The translations under genes were made by a program, and so were the position numbers. The notes beneath the pieces were generated by a model that worked only from the letters and a program-made list of their open reading frames with translations, was not told the DNA's origin and made no database searches. Below are positions 35,029 through 43,728 of a stretch of DNA of 64,000 bases, one piece after another; the first letter of the stretch is position 1; each line of letters begins with the position of its first letter. This DNA comes from Ignavibacteria bacterium (GTDB taxonomy: Bacteria > Bacteroidota > Ignavibacteria > Tepidaquicellales > Tepidaquicellaceae): the NCBI GenBank assembly GCA_036262055.1, contig DATAJP010000003.1, positions 744,001-808,000 on the forward strand, written 5' to 3'.

Positions 35029-36075
35029 TTATTTGAATTTTTTGTTAATTATTTCCGCGATGTTTTTCTCATCAATTGCATTCATGCACTCCAAAGTTCC
35101 GAGCGGACAGGCAGTTCGACCGTGAATCCCGCAGGGACGGCAAGCCAAGCCGTTAATTTCAAAAACCATATCATTCTTTCCAAAGGGATAAAATCCGAAC
35201 TGCGGAATTGTCGAGCCGAAGATTGCATATACGTTGGTTTCAACAGAATTGCCGATATGCAATGGAGCCGAATCGTTTGTGATAAGAATTTGCGAACGCC
35301 TAATTGCTTCTGCTGATTCGAGAATATTTAACTTCCCTATCAGGTTTATTAAATTTGAATCAGGGTAATTTGACTTCAAATACTCTCCTATTGAAATGTC
35401 ATCCTTACCGCCAATTAAAATTATTTTAATCTGATTATCTAAGCTTTGAATAAGTTTTAAAAACTTTTCCTGTGGGAAACGTTTTGTAAACCATGCAGAG
35501 CCGGGTGCGATGGAAATTATCTTATCGTTTGATGAAATATTGTTTTGTAGAAATATTTCATCGATTTTTTTTCTTTCAGTTTCACTTATATAAATATCAG
35601 GTTTAATGATTTGTGTTTCGTTAATGCCGAGAGGTTTTAGCAATGATAGATTTCTCTGAATCTCATGAATGTCCTTTTGATATGGTATTTTTATTTTATA
35701 TAATGAGCGGAAAGCAGAATTATCAAATGCAATTGAGTACTTAGCAGAAGTAAAATAAGTTATCAATGTGCTTCGTGCCGAGCGGTGCGGTGAAATGATT
35801 AAATCGTATTTGTTTTTTTTGAGCTTATTGGTAAGATTAAATAACTTCCCTATTCCTTTATATTGACGCTTGTCATATAAAATAACTTCGTTTATATCAG
35901 GATTATTTTTAAGAACGCCGGCAGTTTCAGGAATGCAAAGAAAATCAATCTGCAAACCGGGTTTATGTTTTTTTAAAACCTGAACAAGAGGAAGCGTGAG
36001 GATTACATCGCCGAGAAACGCGGTTTGTATGATTAAAACTTTATTTATTTCATTAAGATTAATCATGTCAGTCAT
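35029..36075 (-). CDS. waaF: Family 9 glycosyltransferase (LPS heptosyltransferase-like)
   Basis: A 348-residue GT-B enzyme. The start VLIIQTAFLGDVILTLPLVQVLKKHKP and the C-terminal ITNDSAPLHIGNSVETNVYAIFGSTIP match ADP-heptose:LPS heptosyltransferases. The C-terminal cysteine cluster CRPCGIHGRTACPLGTLECM is typical of WaaF-type members. It would add heptose to the LPS core at the cytoplasmic face. It is the last gene of the minus-strand operon and converges with the ribE run. Confidence 0.8.
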   Translation of the reverse strand: MTDMINLNEINKVLIIQTAFLGDVILTLPLVQVLKKHKPGLQIDFLCIPETAGVLKNNPDINEVILYDKRQYKGIGKLFNLTNKLKKNKYDLIISPHRSARSTLITYFTSAKYSIAFDNSAFRSLYKIKIPYQKDIHEIQRNLSLLKPLGINETQIIKPDIYISETERKKIDEIFLQNNISSNDKIISIAPGSAWFTKRFPQEKFLKLIQSLDNQIKIILIGGKDDISIGEYLKSNYPDSNLINLIGKLNILESAEAIRRSQILITNDSAPLHIGNSVETNVYAIFGSTIPQFGFYPFGKNDMVFEINGLACRPCGIHGRTACPLGTLECMNAIDEKNIAEIINKKFK

Positions 36076-36940
36076 TCCTCATGTGCTTGAATCTTTTATG
36101 AAACCATAGCCATTGCGAAGGATTTTCACTGACAACTTTTTCGAGTGAGGTCTGCAATCGCTGAGTAATATCGATTGATGAATCTTTTTGCTTATCGTAA
36201 TTTATTTTTTCAAGATAAATGTCATATGAATAATCATCGTTCCGAATACCATAGCCGAAAATAATATCTGCATCGAATCTCAAGGCAAGCTTAGACAGCC
36301 CTGCGAATGTTGCAACTTTTTTCCCGAAGAAGTAAACATATTCAGAATAATCGGGATGCGCTGACTGGTCAATTAGAAAAGTTAAAATCGATTTTGGTTT
36401 TACTGCCGTAAAAACTTCGCGAAGTGATGAACCTGTTTGAATAATATTGTTTCCCGAAAGGCATCTGTAACGGTTAATAAGCTTATTCAATCCGGTGCTC
36501 GCCTGTTTTTTGGCGATGATGTCGAGCTCTTTATTAAAAAAATAAGGAGAAGCAAAAGCAGTTAGCTCCCAATTCGAGAAATGCCCGCTTGCGAGCATAA
36601 CGGGTTTGTTTGCATTCAGACTCTTCAGCATTAAATCGGGATTTTTAAAATGGACAAAGCTTTTGGTTCCGGTTTCATCAAGTTTTGGAAAATATAAAAA
36701 CTCGAACATATCGATGAATAGATTCTTATAGCATTTTTTTACGATGTCTTTTTTCCAATGTGAATCTTTTTCGGGAAAGCAGATGTTGAGATTATCTAAT
36801 GCAACTTTCTTGCGAATTGGTATGACATAAAAAAAAATTAGTCCAATGAAGCTTGCTGTTCTCTGGACTAATTTTAATGGAAATAATCGGACAAAAAAAC
36901 TTAGGGATTTAAATAATATTTGGCTTACATAGTCAGTCAA
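36068..36940 (-). CDS. LpxL/HtrB-like late acyltransferase
   Basis: A 290-residue inner-membrane enzyme. An N-terminal helix is followed by the catalytic HX4E motif in LASGHFSNWELTAFASP (His..Glu) and by SLREVFTAVKPKSILTFLIDQSA and FFGKKVATFAGLSKLAL. This family adds the secondary acyl chains to Kdo-lipid A. It overlaps the heptosyltransferase gene by 8 bases, in line with a shared lipid A/core role. Confidence 0.85.
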   Translation of the reverse strand: MTDYVSQILFKSLSFFVRLFPLKLVQRTASFIGLIFFYVIPIRKKVALDNLNICFPEKDSHWKKDIVKKCYKNLFIDMFEFLYFPKLDETGTKSFVHFKNPDLMLKSLNANKPVMLASGHFSNWELTAFASPYFFNKELDIIAKKQASTGLNKLINRYRCLSGNNIIQTGSSLREVFTAVKPKSILTFLIDQSAHPDYSEYVYFFGKKVATFAGLSKLALRFDADIIFGYGIRNDDYSYDIYLEKINYDKQKDSSIDITQRLQTSLEKVVSENPSQWLWFHKRFKHMRND

Positions 36941-36951
36941 ATAATTATTTT

Positions 36952-38370
36952 TTAGATGGGTTCAGCGAAGAGGGTTCCCGAATTAGCTTTTGTTATCTTA
37001 ACTTTTATAGTATCCCCTATATTGAAAGCTTTTTCTTCAACAAGCTCGCCATTTTCATTTACAAAACTTTTATGTTTCGGGACAATAACGGATTTATTGC
37101 AATCTGTTCTGCCCATATAGTAATCATCGGATTTTTTACTCAGCGTTTCGAGTATTATTTCTTTTTCTTTTCCGATTTGCTCTTTATAAAGCTCATAAGA
37201 ATGCTCACGCTGTAAAGAAATTATTTCATCAAGACGGCGTGTTTTGGTTTCAGGGTCGATGTCATCTTCCATTCTAAATGCCTTTGTGTTCGGTCTGCGT
37301 GAATAAGTGAACATATAAGCGCCGTCGTATTTAACTTCTTTCATCACGTTCATTGTTGCCTGATGGTCTTCTTCGGTTTCAGTCGGAAAGCCGCTGATTA
37401 TGTCAGTCGAAAGACCGATGTCAGGCATGAGCTTACGAGCTTTTTTCATGACATTCATGTAATGCTCGACGGAATATTCGCGATTCATTAGTTTTAAGAT
37501 TCTATCAGAACCTGACTGCACAGGCAAGTGAATATATTTGCAGATGTTTTCATGCTCAGCCATTGTATAAAGAAGCTTATCGGATAAGTCATAGGGATGT
37601 GAAGTTGTATAACGGACTCTCATCTGCGGCACAGCTTTTGCGACATTGGCAAGCAAGTCAGAGAAATCGTATTCCTCATAGCGATATGAATTCACGTTCT
37701 GACCAAGAAGCCAGATGTCTTTTATGCCTTCATCATATAATCTTTTTGCTTCATCAACAATGCTCGAAAGCTTTCGGCTGCGCTCGCGTCCGCGTGTGAA
37801 CGGCACAACGCAATATGTGCAGAACTTATCACAGCCGCGCATGATGGTTATCCATGCGGAAATACCGTCGCGTCTGATTGGAACGATGTCATCATAAGTT
37901 TCAACTTTAGAAAGTTTAACAGCAATTCCCTTTTCACCTGTCTCGAGAGCATTATCAATAAGATGCGGGACTTTACGGTATTCATCAGGTCCTACGATTA
38001 AATCTACAATCGGTTCGTTTTCAAGAAGCTCCTTACGCATGCGTTCTGCCATACAGCCAAGAATACCGACAACCATGTTCGGATTTTTTTTCTTGAACAT
38101 CTTCAATGCTTCGAGACGATTAAAGATTTTTGTCTCAGCGTTTTCGCGAATGCTACAGGTATTCAGTAGAATAACATCCGAGTTATGTATGTCTGTTGTT
38201 TCGTTATATCCGAACTTGCTCAAAACGCTCAGAACTATTTCCGTGTCGGAATAATTCATCTGGCATCCGTAAGTTTCGATATAAACTTTTTTATCGTTAT
38301 CTGATTTATCGAAGCTTTGCCTGGTTGCTTTCGCTTTGTTATCTAATATTAAGCTGTTTAAGTCTATCAT
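36952..38370 (-). CDS. miaB: tRNA-2-methylthio-N6-isopentenyladenosine synthase
   Basis: A 472-residue radical-SAM methylthiotransferase. The N-terminal UPF0004 domain has cysteines in ETYGCQMNYSDTE, NTCSIRE and ILGCMAER, which bind one iron-sulfur cluster. The radical-SAM cluster is held by CDKFCTYC. A C-terminal TRAM domain is present. It modifies A37 of tRNAs reading UNN codons, which abound in an AT-rich genome. The length and all six cysteines are as expected. Confidence 0.95.
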   Translation of the reverse strand: MIDLNSLILDNKAKATRQSFDKSDNDKKVYIETYGCQMNYSDTEIVLSVLSKFGYNETTDIHNSDVILLNTCSIRENAETKIFNRLEALKMFKKKNPNMVVGILGCMAERMRKELLENEPIVDLIVGPDEYRKVPHLIDNALETGEKGIAVKLSKVETYDDIVPIRRDGISAWITIMRGCDKFCTYCVVPFTRGRERSRKLSSIVDEAKRLYDEGIKDIWLLGQNVNSYRYEEYDFSDLLANVAKAVPQMRVRYTTSHPYDLSDKLLYTMAEHENICKYIHLPVQSGSDRILKLMNREYSVEHYMNVMKKARKLMPDIGLSTDIISGFPTETEEDHQATMNVMKEVKYDGAYMFTYSRRPNTKAFRMEDDIDPETKTRRLDEIISLQREHSYELYKEQIGKEKEIILETLSKKSDDYYMGRTDCNKSVIVPKHKSFVNENGELVEEKAFNIGDTIKVKITKANSGTLFAEPI

Positions 38371-38388
38371 TACTTATTTAAAACTACC

Positions 38389-38432
38389 GGGATGACCCAA
38401 AGGGTTCCCCCCGCCTTCGCAGGAATGACTTC
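38389..38432 (+). repeat. Composite hairpin repeat inside the operon spacer
   Basis: GGGATGACCCAAAGGGTTCC is joined to CCCGCCTTCGCAGGAATGAC. It fills most of the 69-base gap between the lipoprotein gene and miaB. Its inverted counterpart is at 12757-12794. Confidence 0.65.
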
Positions 38433-38439
38433 AAAAAAT

Positions 38440-38883
38440 TTATCTCGCGTACATTTTAAAATCTCTAACTGATAAGTGATATATATGCCCTGTGCAAACA
38501 GACGAATTTAATATCATTCGCAGATACACTTCTCCGTTATAATCAGGTGCCGGAATTTGCCAATGACTTATTTCCGAAAGTGACTTACCCTGTAAATACA
38601 TAAGATAGTTAGAAGCCCCCGGGTAATATACCTGTATGAGAGCTAAGTCCGCATCAGTAGAGTTTGAAAATTGAAACAACAAACTATCATATTGCGCAAG
38701 GTCATGTGAGCCCAAGCTAAATGTTCTAATCTGAGAAGCAGAACAATCACCCCGGAGACTATCAACTAACCCAGGCTTTTCATAAATCACTTGAAAGAAC
38801 GGTGACGGTGTAAAGATTTTATCCGTGCATGAATAAATTGCAACGGAAAGAAAAAGCAATATTAAAAGGTTAGCTTTTAACAT
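38440..38883 (-). CDS. Small lipoprotein of unknown function
   Basis: A 147-residue protein with lipobox AIYSC (Cys19). The mature part has a few cysteines (GDCSASQ, SSVCTGH) and short beta-strand-like segments. No family is recognised. It overlaps the end of dxs by 14 bases and sits between dxs and miaB, so it is cotranscribed with unrelated genes. It probably resides in the outer membrane or periplasm. Confidence 0.6.
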   Translation of the reverse strand: MLKANLLILLFLSVAIYSCTDKIFTPSPFFQVIYEKPGLVDSLRGDCSASQIRTFSLGSHDLAQYDSLLFQFSNSTDADLALIQVYYPGASNYLMYLQGKSLSEISHWQIPAPDYNGEVYLRMILNSSVCTGHIYHLSVRDFKMYAR

Positions 38884-40792
38884 TAATTTTGTGTTCAGCT
38901 AAAAATGATTTAACCGTTTCAGAAATTCCCTTTGCATCGAGATGAAGCTCTGCCTGAAGCTCCTCAGGTTTTCCGTGTTCGATGAATTTATCAGGAATGC
39001 CGTGTATCATAATATCATTTTTGAAATTATACTGCGCTGCAAACTCAACTACCGCGCTTCCGAATCCGCCTTTAATAGTGTTATCTTCAATCGTGATAAC
39101 TTTGTTAAAGCGTTCCAGTATATTTAACAATAATTCTTTGTCCAAAGGTTTCACAAAACGCATATTAACGACTTCGACATTGATGCCTGATTTTTCAAGA
39201 AGCTCTGCAGCATGCATTGAATTTTCAACCATGTTTCCTATTGCAAGAATTGCAACATCATTTCCCTTTCTGACGATTTCACCTTTTCCGATTTCAAGCT
39301 TTTCAAAATCTTTTATCTCGACACCAAGTGCGTTTCCGCGAGGATAACGGAGAGCAATCGGTCCGCGTTTATACTGCGTTGCGGTATAAATCATATTGCG
39401 AAGCTCCTGTTCGTCTTTCGGAGCCATGATTACCATACCAGGAATTAAACGCAGGTAGCTCAAATCAAATGAACCGTGATGCGTTGGTCCGTCAGCGCCG
39501 ACAAGTCCGCCTCTATCAAGAACAAAAACTACAGGTAATTTCTGAATTGCCACATCGTGAATAATCTGGTCAAAAGCTCTCTGCAAGAATGTTGAATAAA
39601 TTGCGCAAACAGGTGTAAATCCTTCCGTTGCAAGTCCTGCGGCAAATGTAACGCCGTGCTGTTCAGCTATTCCAACATCGAAGTATCTGTCAGGCAATTC
39701 TTTTTGCAAATGGTTTAATCCCGTTCCGTCAGGCATAGCAGCAGTAATACCGATTATCTTATCGTCTTTTTTTGCAAGCTCGATTAATGCTGTTCCGAAA
39801 ATTTTTGTATATGCAGGAACAGTAGATTTTTTATGTTCAATGCCTGTTGTCTTATCAAATGGTGTCAATGCGTGAATCTTCTGCGGATGCGCATCTGCAT
39901 AAGAAGGTCCTTTTCCTTTTTCAGTTACAACGTGAAGAAGAATAGGTCCTGAGAAATTTTTAATTTCTTCTAAAGTTTTTACAAGGTTAACTACGTTGTG
40001 TCCGTTGATTGGTCCGAAATATCTGAAGCCGAGAGACTCAAACAACATTCCCGGAGTGATAACGCCTTTTAGTCCGCCTTCGATTTTTGCAGCAACGTGA
40101 CGCAAACGGTCGGTTGTTTTTTTATCAAATGAACCCGTAAGCTCCCAGACTTTTCCGCGGAATTTGTTGTAAGTATCGTTAGTTAAAATGTCGGTAAAAT
40201 AATTTTGTATTGCCCACACGTTTGGAGCAATCGACATTTTATTATCATTTAAAATTACGACTATGTCCTTTTTCAGTAGTCCGATGTTGTTCATCGCTTC
40301 ATAAGCCATACCGCCTGTCATTGAGCCGTCACCGATTACAGCAACGACTTTGTAATTTCTTTTCTGGAAATCACGAGCGGTTGCAATACCAAGCGCTGCA
40401 GAGATAGAAGTTGTTGCATGACCTGCGCCGAAAACATCGTATTCGCTTTCGCTGCGTTTGAGGAAACCGCTGATGCCGTCTTTCTGACGGATGGTTTTCA
40501 AGCTGTCGCGTCTGCCGGTTAAGATTTTATGAATGTATCCCTGATGTCCTACATCCCAGATAAGCTTATCATCGGGAGTATTATAAACATAATGAAGCGC
40601 AAGGGTAAGCTCGACAACGCCAAGCGATGCGCCAAGATGCCCGCCGATTTGTGAAATAACGTCCATCAAGTACTCGCGAATCTCATCGGCGAGCACACGC
40701 AAGTCCATGAGGTTCAACTTTTTTAAATCGTTAGGATAATCTATATCCTTTAAAAATTTCGTCTTTGATAAATCGAAATCTTTATGTTCCAT
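38870..40792 (-). CDS. dxs: 1-deoxy-D-xylulose-5-phosphate synthase
   Basis: A 640-residue thiamine-diphosphate enzyme that condenses pyruvate and glyceraldehyde 3-phosphate, the first step of the MEP isoprenoid pathway. Signatures are DVGHQGYIHKILTGR, the ThDP motif GDGSMTGGMAYEAMNN, and DRGGLVGADGPTHHG. The second MEP enzyme, dxr, is at 49323. The gene follows xseB by three bases, a common dxs-xse neighbourhood in bacteria. It needs ThDP, made by thiN at the left end. Confidence 0.96.
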   Translation of the reverse strand: MEHKDFDLSKTKFLKDIDYPNDLKKLNLMDLRVLADEIREYLMDVISQIGGHLGASLGVVELTLALHYVYNTPDDKLIWDVGHQGYIHKILTGRRDSLKTIRQKDGISGFLKRSESEYDVFGAGHATTSISAALGIATARDFQKRNYKVVAVIGDGSMTGGMAYEAMNNIGLLKKDIVVILNDNKMSIAPNVWAIQNYFTDILTNDTYNKFRGKVWELTGSFDKKTTDRLRHVAAKIEGGLKGVITPGMLFESLGFRYFGPINGHNVVNLVKTLEEIKNFSGPILLHVVTEKGKGPSYADAHPQKIHALTPFDKTTGIEHKKSTVPAYTKIFGTALIELAKKDDKIIGITAAMPDGTGLNHLQKELPDRYFDVGIAEQHGVTFAAGLATEGFTPVCAIYSTFLQRAFDQIIHDVAIQKLPVVFVLDRGGLVGADGPTHHGSFDLSYLRLIPGMVIMAPKDEQELRNMIYTATQYKRGPIALRYPRGNALGVEIKDFEKLEIGKGEIVRKGNDVAILAIGNMVENSMHAAELLEKSGINVEVVNMRFVKPLDKELLLNILERFNKVITIEDNTIKGGFGSAVVEFAAQYNFKNDIMIHGIPDKFIEHGKPEELQAELHLDAKGISETVKSFLAEHKINVKS

Positions 40793-40795
40793 TTA

Positions 40796-41014
40796 TTATT
40801 TTTTATTAAATTCGGAATTTATTTTTTCTATTTTAAGCTCTGCGTCTTTTAACTTAGAGCGGCAGGAATTTATCAGCTTCAATCCTTCCTGATAATATTC
40901 CATTATTTTATCGAGCGAAGCATCATCAACTTCGCTTTCAAGCTTTTCTACAATATCCTGTAAACGTTTGTAATTATACTCAAACGATTCTGTGTCTTTT
41001 GATTGTTTCGCCAT
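40796..41014 (-). CDS. xseB: Exodeoxyribonuclease VII small subunit
   Basis: A 72-residue subunit with the family pattern SFEYNYKRLQDIVEKLES, DASLDKIMEYYQEGLKLINSC and LKDAELKIEKI. It binds XseA along a helical surface; four or more copies join one large subunit. It abuts xseA with no gap. Confidence 0.9.
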   Translation of the reverse strand: MAKQSKDTESFEYNYKRLQDIVEKLESEVDDASLDKIMEYYQEGLKLINSCRSKLKDAELKIEKINSEFNKK

Positions 41015-42223
41015 TTACGAAATTATCTCCGCGTCATTTTCGCCGTCTTTGAACTGAATTTTCACGCGGTCGAACAAAACAAGCTCATCTGAATTTGAAA
41101 CATATTTACCGTTTTTCTTAACGAGTGAATAACCGCGCTTGAGAGTATTTTGCGGAGAGATATTGAATAAAATCTTTTCGATGTAATTTAAGTCGTTTTT
41201 GATAGCGCTGAACTTTTCGGTTGTCAGGTTCTTTAACTCATCCTCACAGTCATCAAGTTTCATTTTATAATCATTCAAAATGTCGATTGGCTTATTGAAA
41301 AAATAATTGTTTTTTAAGCCGTCAAGATATTCACCTAAGTTATTGATTTTTCCGCTAACTATCTTCTTTATAAGATACTCAGATTGCTTTATTCTTTCAA
41401 GATAATCATTTTTATCGGGGAATATCAATTCCGCCGCCGCGGAAGGCGTAGCAGCACGAATATCCGCTACAAAATCGCATATTGTGAAGTCGATTTCATG
41501 TCCGATTGCGCTCACGACAGGAATCATACAGTCGCAAATTGCCCGCGCGAGGGCTTCATCGTTAAATCCCCATAAATCCTCAATCGAACCGCCTCCGCGT
41601 GCTATACAAATTACGTCGATTTTGTAGCTTAGGTTTTGAGCAAACTTCAGAGCTTTGATTACGTTTTTTGCGGTGGTTGTTCCCTGAACGGTTGCGGGAA
41701 TGAGAGTAATTTTCGATGCAGGGAAACGTTTTTTTGCTATGCGCTTGAAGTCCTCGATGACTGCGCCGGTTTCGGAAGTTATGATGACAACGTTTTCGGG
41801 AAACTCGGGAAGAGGTTTTTTTCTTGCTTCATCGAAAAGTCCTTCATCGAAAAGTTTTTGCTTGAGCATTTCGAATGCCATCTGAAGCTCGCCGAGTCCT
41901 GCCTGGTGCATTTCGAAAACATCAATCTGGTATGTCCCGCGGGTTTCATAAAGAGAAATGCGTCCTTTGATGACGACGCGCTGTCCGTCTTTGGGCTCGA
42001 ATCCAAGCTTGACGCTTCGCGAGTTCCACATAACTGCGCTTACCTGCGACTTGTCGTCTTTGACTACAAAATAAAAATTTCCCGATGGAATATGTTTTTT
42101 GCAGTTCGAAATTTCACCCGTTACGAATATATATTGAAATTCATATTCAAGCAGGGATTTTATTCGTCTGGATAACTCACTGACTGTTATGGGAGTTTCG
42201 GAAGTTTTGATTGGCAATTCCAT
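41015..42223 (-). CDS. xseA: Exodeoxyribonuclease VII large subunit
   Basis: A nuclease for single-stranded DNA ends, about 402 residues. The N-terminal OB fold (TVSELSRRIKSLLEYEFQYIFVTGEISN) is followed by the catalytic domain with IARGGGSIEDLWGFNDE and SAIGHEIDFTICDFVADIRAATPSAAAE. The ATG at 42223 gives MELPIKTSETPITVSELS, the normal family start; a start 16 codons upstream would add an unlikely hydrophobic lead. It opens the minus-strand operon and is divergent from the gene at 42314. Confidence 0.93.
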   Translation of the reverse strand: MELPIKTSETPITVSELSRRIKSLLEYEFQYIFVTGEISNCKKHIPSGNFYFVVKDDKSQVSAVMWNSRSVKLGFEPKDGQRVVIKGRISLYETRGTYQIDVFEMHQAGLGELQMAFEMLKQKLFDEGLFDEARKKPLPEFPENVVIITSETGAVIEDFKRIAKKRFPASKITLIPATVQGTTTAKNVIKALKFAQNLSYKIDVICIARGGGSIEDLWGFNDEALARAICDCMIPVVSAIGHEIDFTICDFVADIRAATPSAAAELIFPDKNDYLERIKQSEYLIKKIVSGKINNLGEYLDGLKNNYFFNKPIDILNDYKMKLDDCEDELKNLTTEKFSAIKNDLNYIEKILFNISPQNTLKRGYSLVKKNGKYVSNSDELVLFDRVKIQFKDGENDAEIIS

Positions 42224-42313
42224 ATACAAAAATACGAAGAAAAAGGAGGAGAAATTATATAATAATTTCATTATATAATTAATATTTTATTAAAAGCGCA
42301 ACCACATATTATT

Positions 42314-43369
42314 ATGAAATCAAAGAAAAAAGCCAAAACAATTAAATTAAATTTTAATGATATTATACCTTCAAAATTGAGGTTTAGTCACGATTATTGT
42401 TTATTTCTTTTAAAACATATTCTGCACGTTCAGGATTCTTTAATAGCGAATAAAATTTATCACACAAAAATACTTAAAAAGGATTTAAAAGAAGAAGATA
42501 GAGAAGAATTTGATAAAGTTTTAAAAAATAAAAATTTTGATTGGTTAATAGAAAAAGGTTATACTAAAATTCATTTTGAGATTATATATAAAGCACTTAT
42601 TCAAAGATTAATTGATGACTTAATAATATTTATTAGAGAAGCCCTTTTTAATTCTATCAAAGGAGATCTAGTAATCACTTTTACTTTATTAAGAAAACCT
42701 TTAAAAGAAAATTTATTAATTTTGGAATGGCTTCTTGTAAATCCTAAAGAGTGTCATAAATTATTTTATTCAGATGTTTCTAAAATCAGCCCTTTAAAGA
42801 CGAAAGACGAAAAGAAAAAGTTCTTAATTAAAGAAGCTTTACAGAAAATTGACAATTTATTATTAAATGATGAATTAATATTTAATATTCGATATAATAA
42901 AGATGCATACTATACATTTCATGTCCTTTGGAATCATTCAATTCATTTAATTACAACATTTGAAGGAACAAAAACTCAAAATACTAACATTAATTATATT
43001 TTTTCAACTAATAAGGACATTCAGAATCAATGGAAAGGATTATACTTTTTATTGCCCTATTTACTTTATTACATCTCAGAGATTCAAAATGGACTATTTG
43101 GTTTAAAAGAAATTTTAAAAGAAAATGATTACTTTGCAAAAGAAGAAGGCAAAAAAGTATTAGGATTTATTGTATGGGGGATCGAAAATAAATTTTGGGA
43201 TAAAAAAATTGTCAATTTAAATGTCTTATCTCAGAAAGATAAAATAAAAGATATTGAATGCCCTAAATGCAGTTATATTTTTTCGCTTGATGTTAAAAAA
43301 ATTAAACAACTGGTTATAGATGATTTCATCCGATGCAATAGATGTAAAACAAAATTCGAATTAAAATAA
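42314..43369 (+). CDS. Hypothetical protein with C-terminal zinc ribbon
   Basis: A 351-residue, lysine-rich, mostly helical protein. The C-terminus carries two cysteine pairs, CPKC and CNRC (about 318-321 and 341-344), 20 residues apart, forming a likely zinc ribbon. The middle (TFTLLRKPLKENLLILEWLL) is reminiscent of DUF5677-like helical proteins, but I do not claim membership. The gene is AT-rich compared with its neighbours, stands alone and may be acquired. No function can be assigned. Confidence 0.6.
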   Translation: MKSKKKAKTIKLNFNDIIPSKLRFSHDYCLFLLKHILHVQDSLIANKIYHTKILKKDLKEEDREEFDKVLKNKNFDWLIEKGYTKIHFEIIYKALIQRLIDDLIIFIREALFNSIKGDLVITFTLLRKPLKENLLILEWLLVNPKECHKLFYSDVSKISPLKTKDEKKKFLIKEALQKIDNLLLNDELIFNIRYNKDAYYTFHVLWNHSIHLITTFEGTKTQNTNINYIFSTNKDIQNQWKGLYFLLPYLLYYISEIQNGLFGLKEILKENDYFAKEEGKKVLGFIVWGIENKFWDKKIVNLNVLSQKDKIKDIECPKCSYIFSLDVKKIKQLVIDDFIRCNRCKTKFELK

Positions 43370-43370
43370 C

Positions 43371-43401
43371 TCCTTCAAGATTTCTCGAGAAGGGGTTTGA
43401 T
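43371..43401. repeat. CCTTCAAG..GAAGGGG hairpin repeat
   Basis: TCCTTCAAGATTTCTCGAGAAGGGG is an imperfect inverted repeat. Its relative at 45112-45144 has a perfect 14-bp stem. The two lie on either side of the T9SS gene at 43729. Confidence 0.5.
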
Positions 43402-43404
43402 TAT

Positions 43405-43456
43405 AAAGGGATGGGGTGACCCAAAGGGTACCCTTCGTTGCGTTCACAATGACACC
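43405..43456. repeat. Composite hairpin repeat (GACCC box variant)
   Basis: GGGTGACCCAAAGGGTACCC is followed by TTCGTTGCGTTCACAATGACACC. It lies exactly where the relic gene copy loses its 3' end. Confidence 0.6.
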
Positions 43457-43465
43457 ACACTCAAA

Positions 43466-43610
43466 TCAGTCCCGTCAATGGTTGTATATTTAACATCCCA
43501 CAAACATTCCGATACCGGAAAATCCATCCAGCTATAAATATGTGAAGTTATCGTTAAAAAATATGTGAAGTTATCGTTAAATGCTGGTTGCCGGAACCAA
43601 TAAATAACTG
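43466..43610 (-). pseudogene. Relic of a second copy of the small secreted protein gene
   Basis: Read on the minus strand this encodes SWMDFPVSECLWDVKYTTI followed by DGTD, almost the same as RWMDFPVAECLWDIKYTTI-DGTD in the intact gene at 45357-45734. Upstream, DNA similarity continues through the LTT-like strand and the CCGG segment to about 43610. The signal peptide half and the C-terminal strand are missing, and a tandem duplication breaks the frame. Confidence 0.8.
43536..43581. repeat. Perfect 23-bp tandem duplication
   Basis: Two identical 23-base units begin with AAATATGTGAAG and end with TTATCGTTAAA (43536-43558 and 43559-43581). They lie within the relic gene copy and shift its frame. 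Confidence 0.9.
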
Positions 43611-43728
43611 TTTTTTAGTTATTTGCACCAAAAAATAATTTTTAATTATATGACCTAAATCATTCCGAAATTAGTTTTCTTTGTTTAAGTTATAAATGAA
43701 GAGATTTAATAAAATAAATATAAACAAA

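Larger units (their letters stand above)
43370..43728. other. Spacer with repeats, a gene relic and a tandem duplication
   Basis: No intact gene is present. It holds a CCTTCAAGATTTCTCGAGAAGG hairpin (43371-43401), a GGGTGACCCAAAGGGTACCC composite repeat (43405-43456), a decayed gene copy on the minus strand (43466-43610) and a 23-bp tandem duplication (43536-43581). Confidence 0.75.

Noticed and set aside
41636-42175. A 179-codon plus-strand open frame opposite xseA
   Set aside because: It is a shadow of xseA, whose domains and catalytic motifs fill the minus strand here.
42224-42271. Upstream start for xseA, 16 codons longer
   Set aside because: The added residues are hydrophobic and absent from the family; the ATG at 42223 gives the normal N-terminus.
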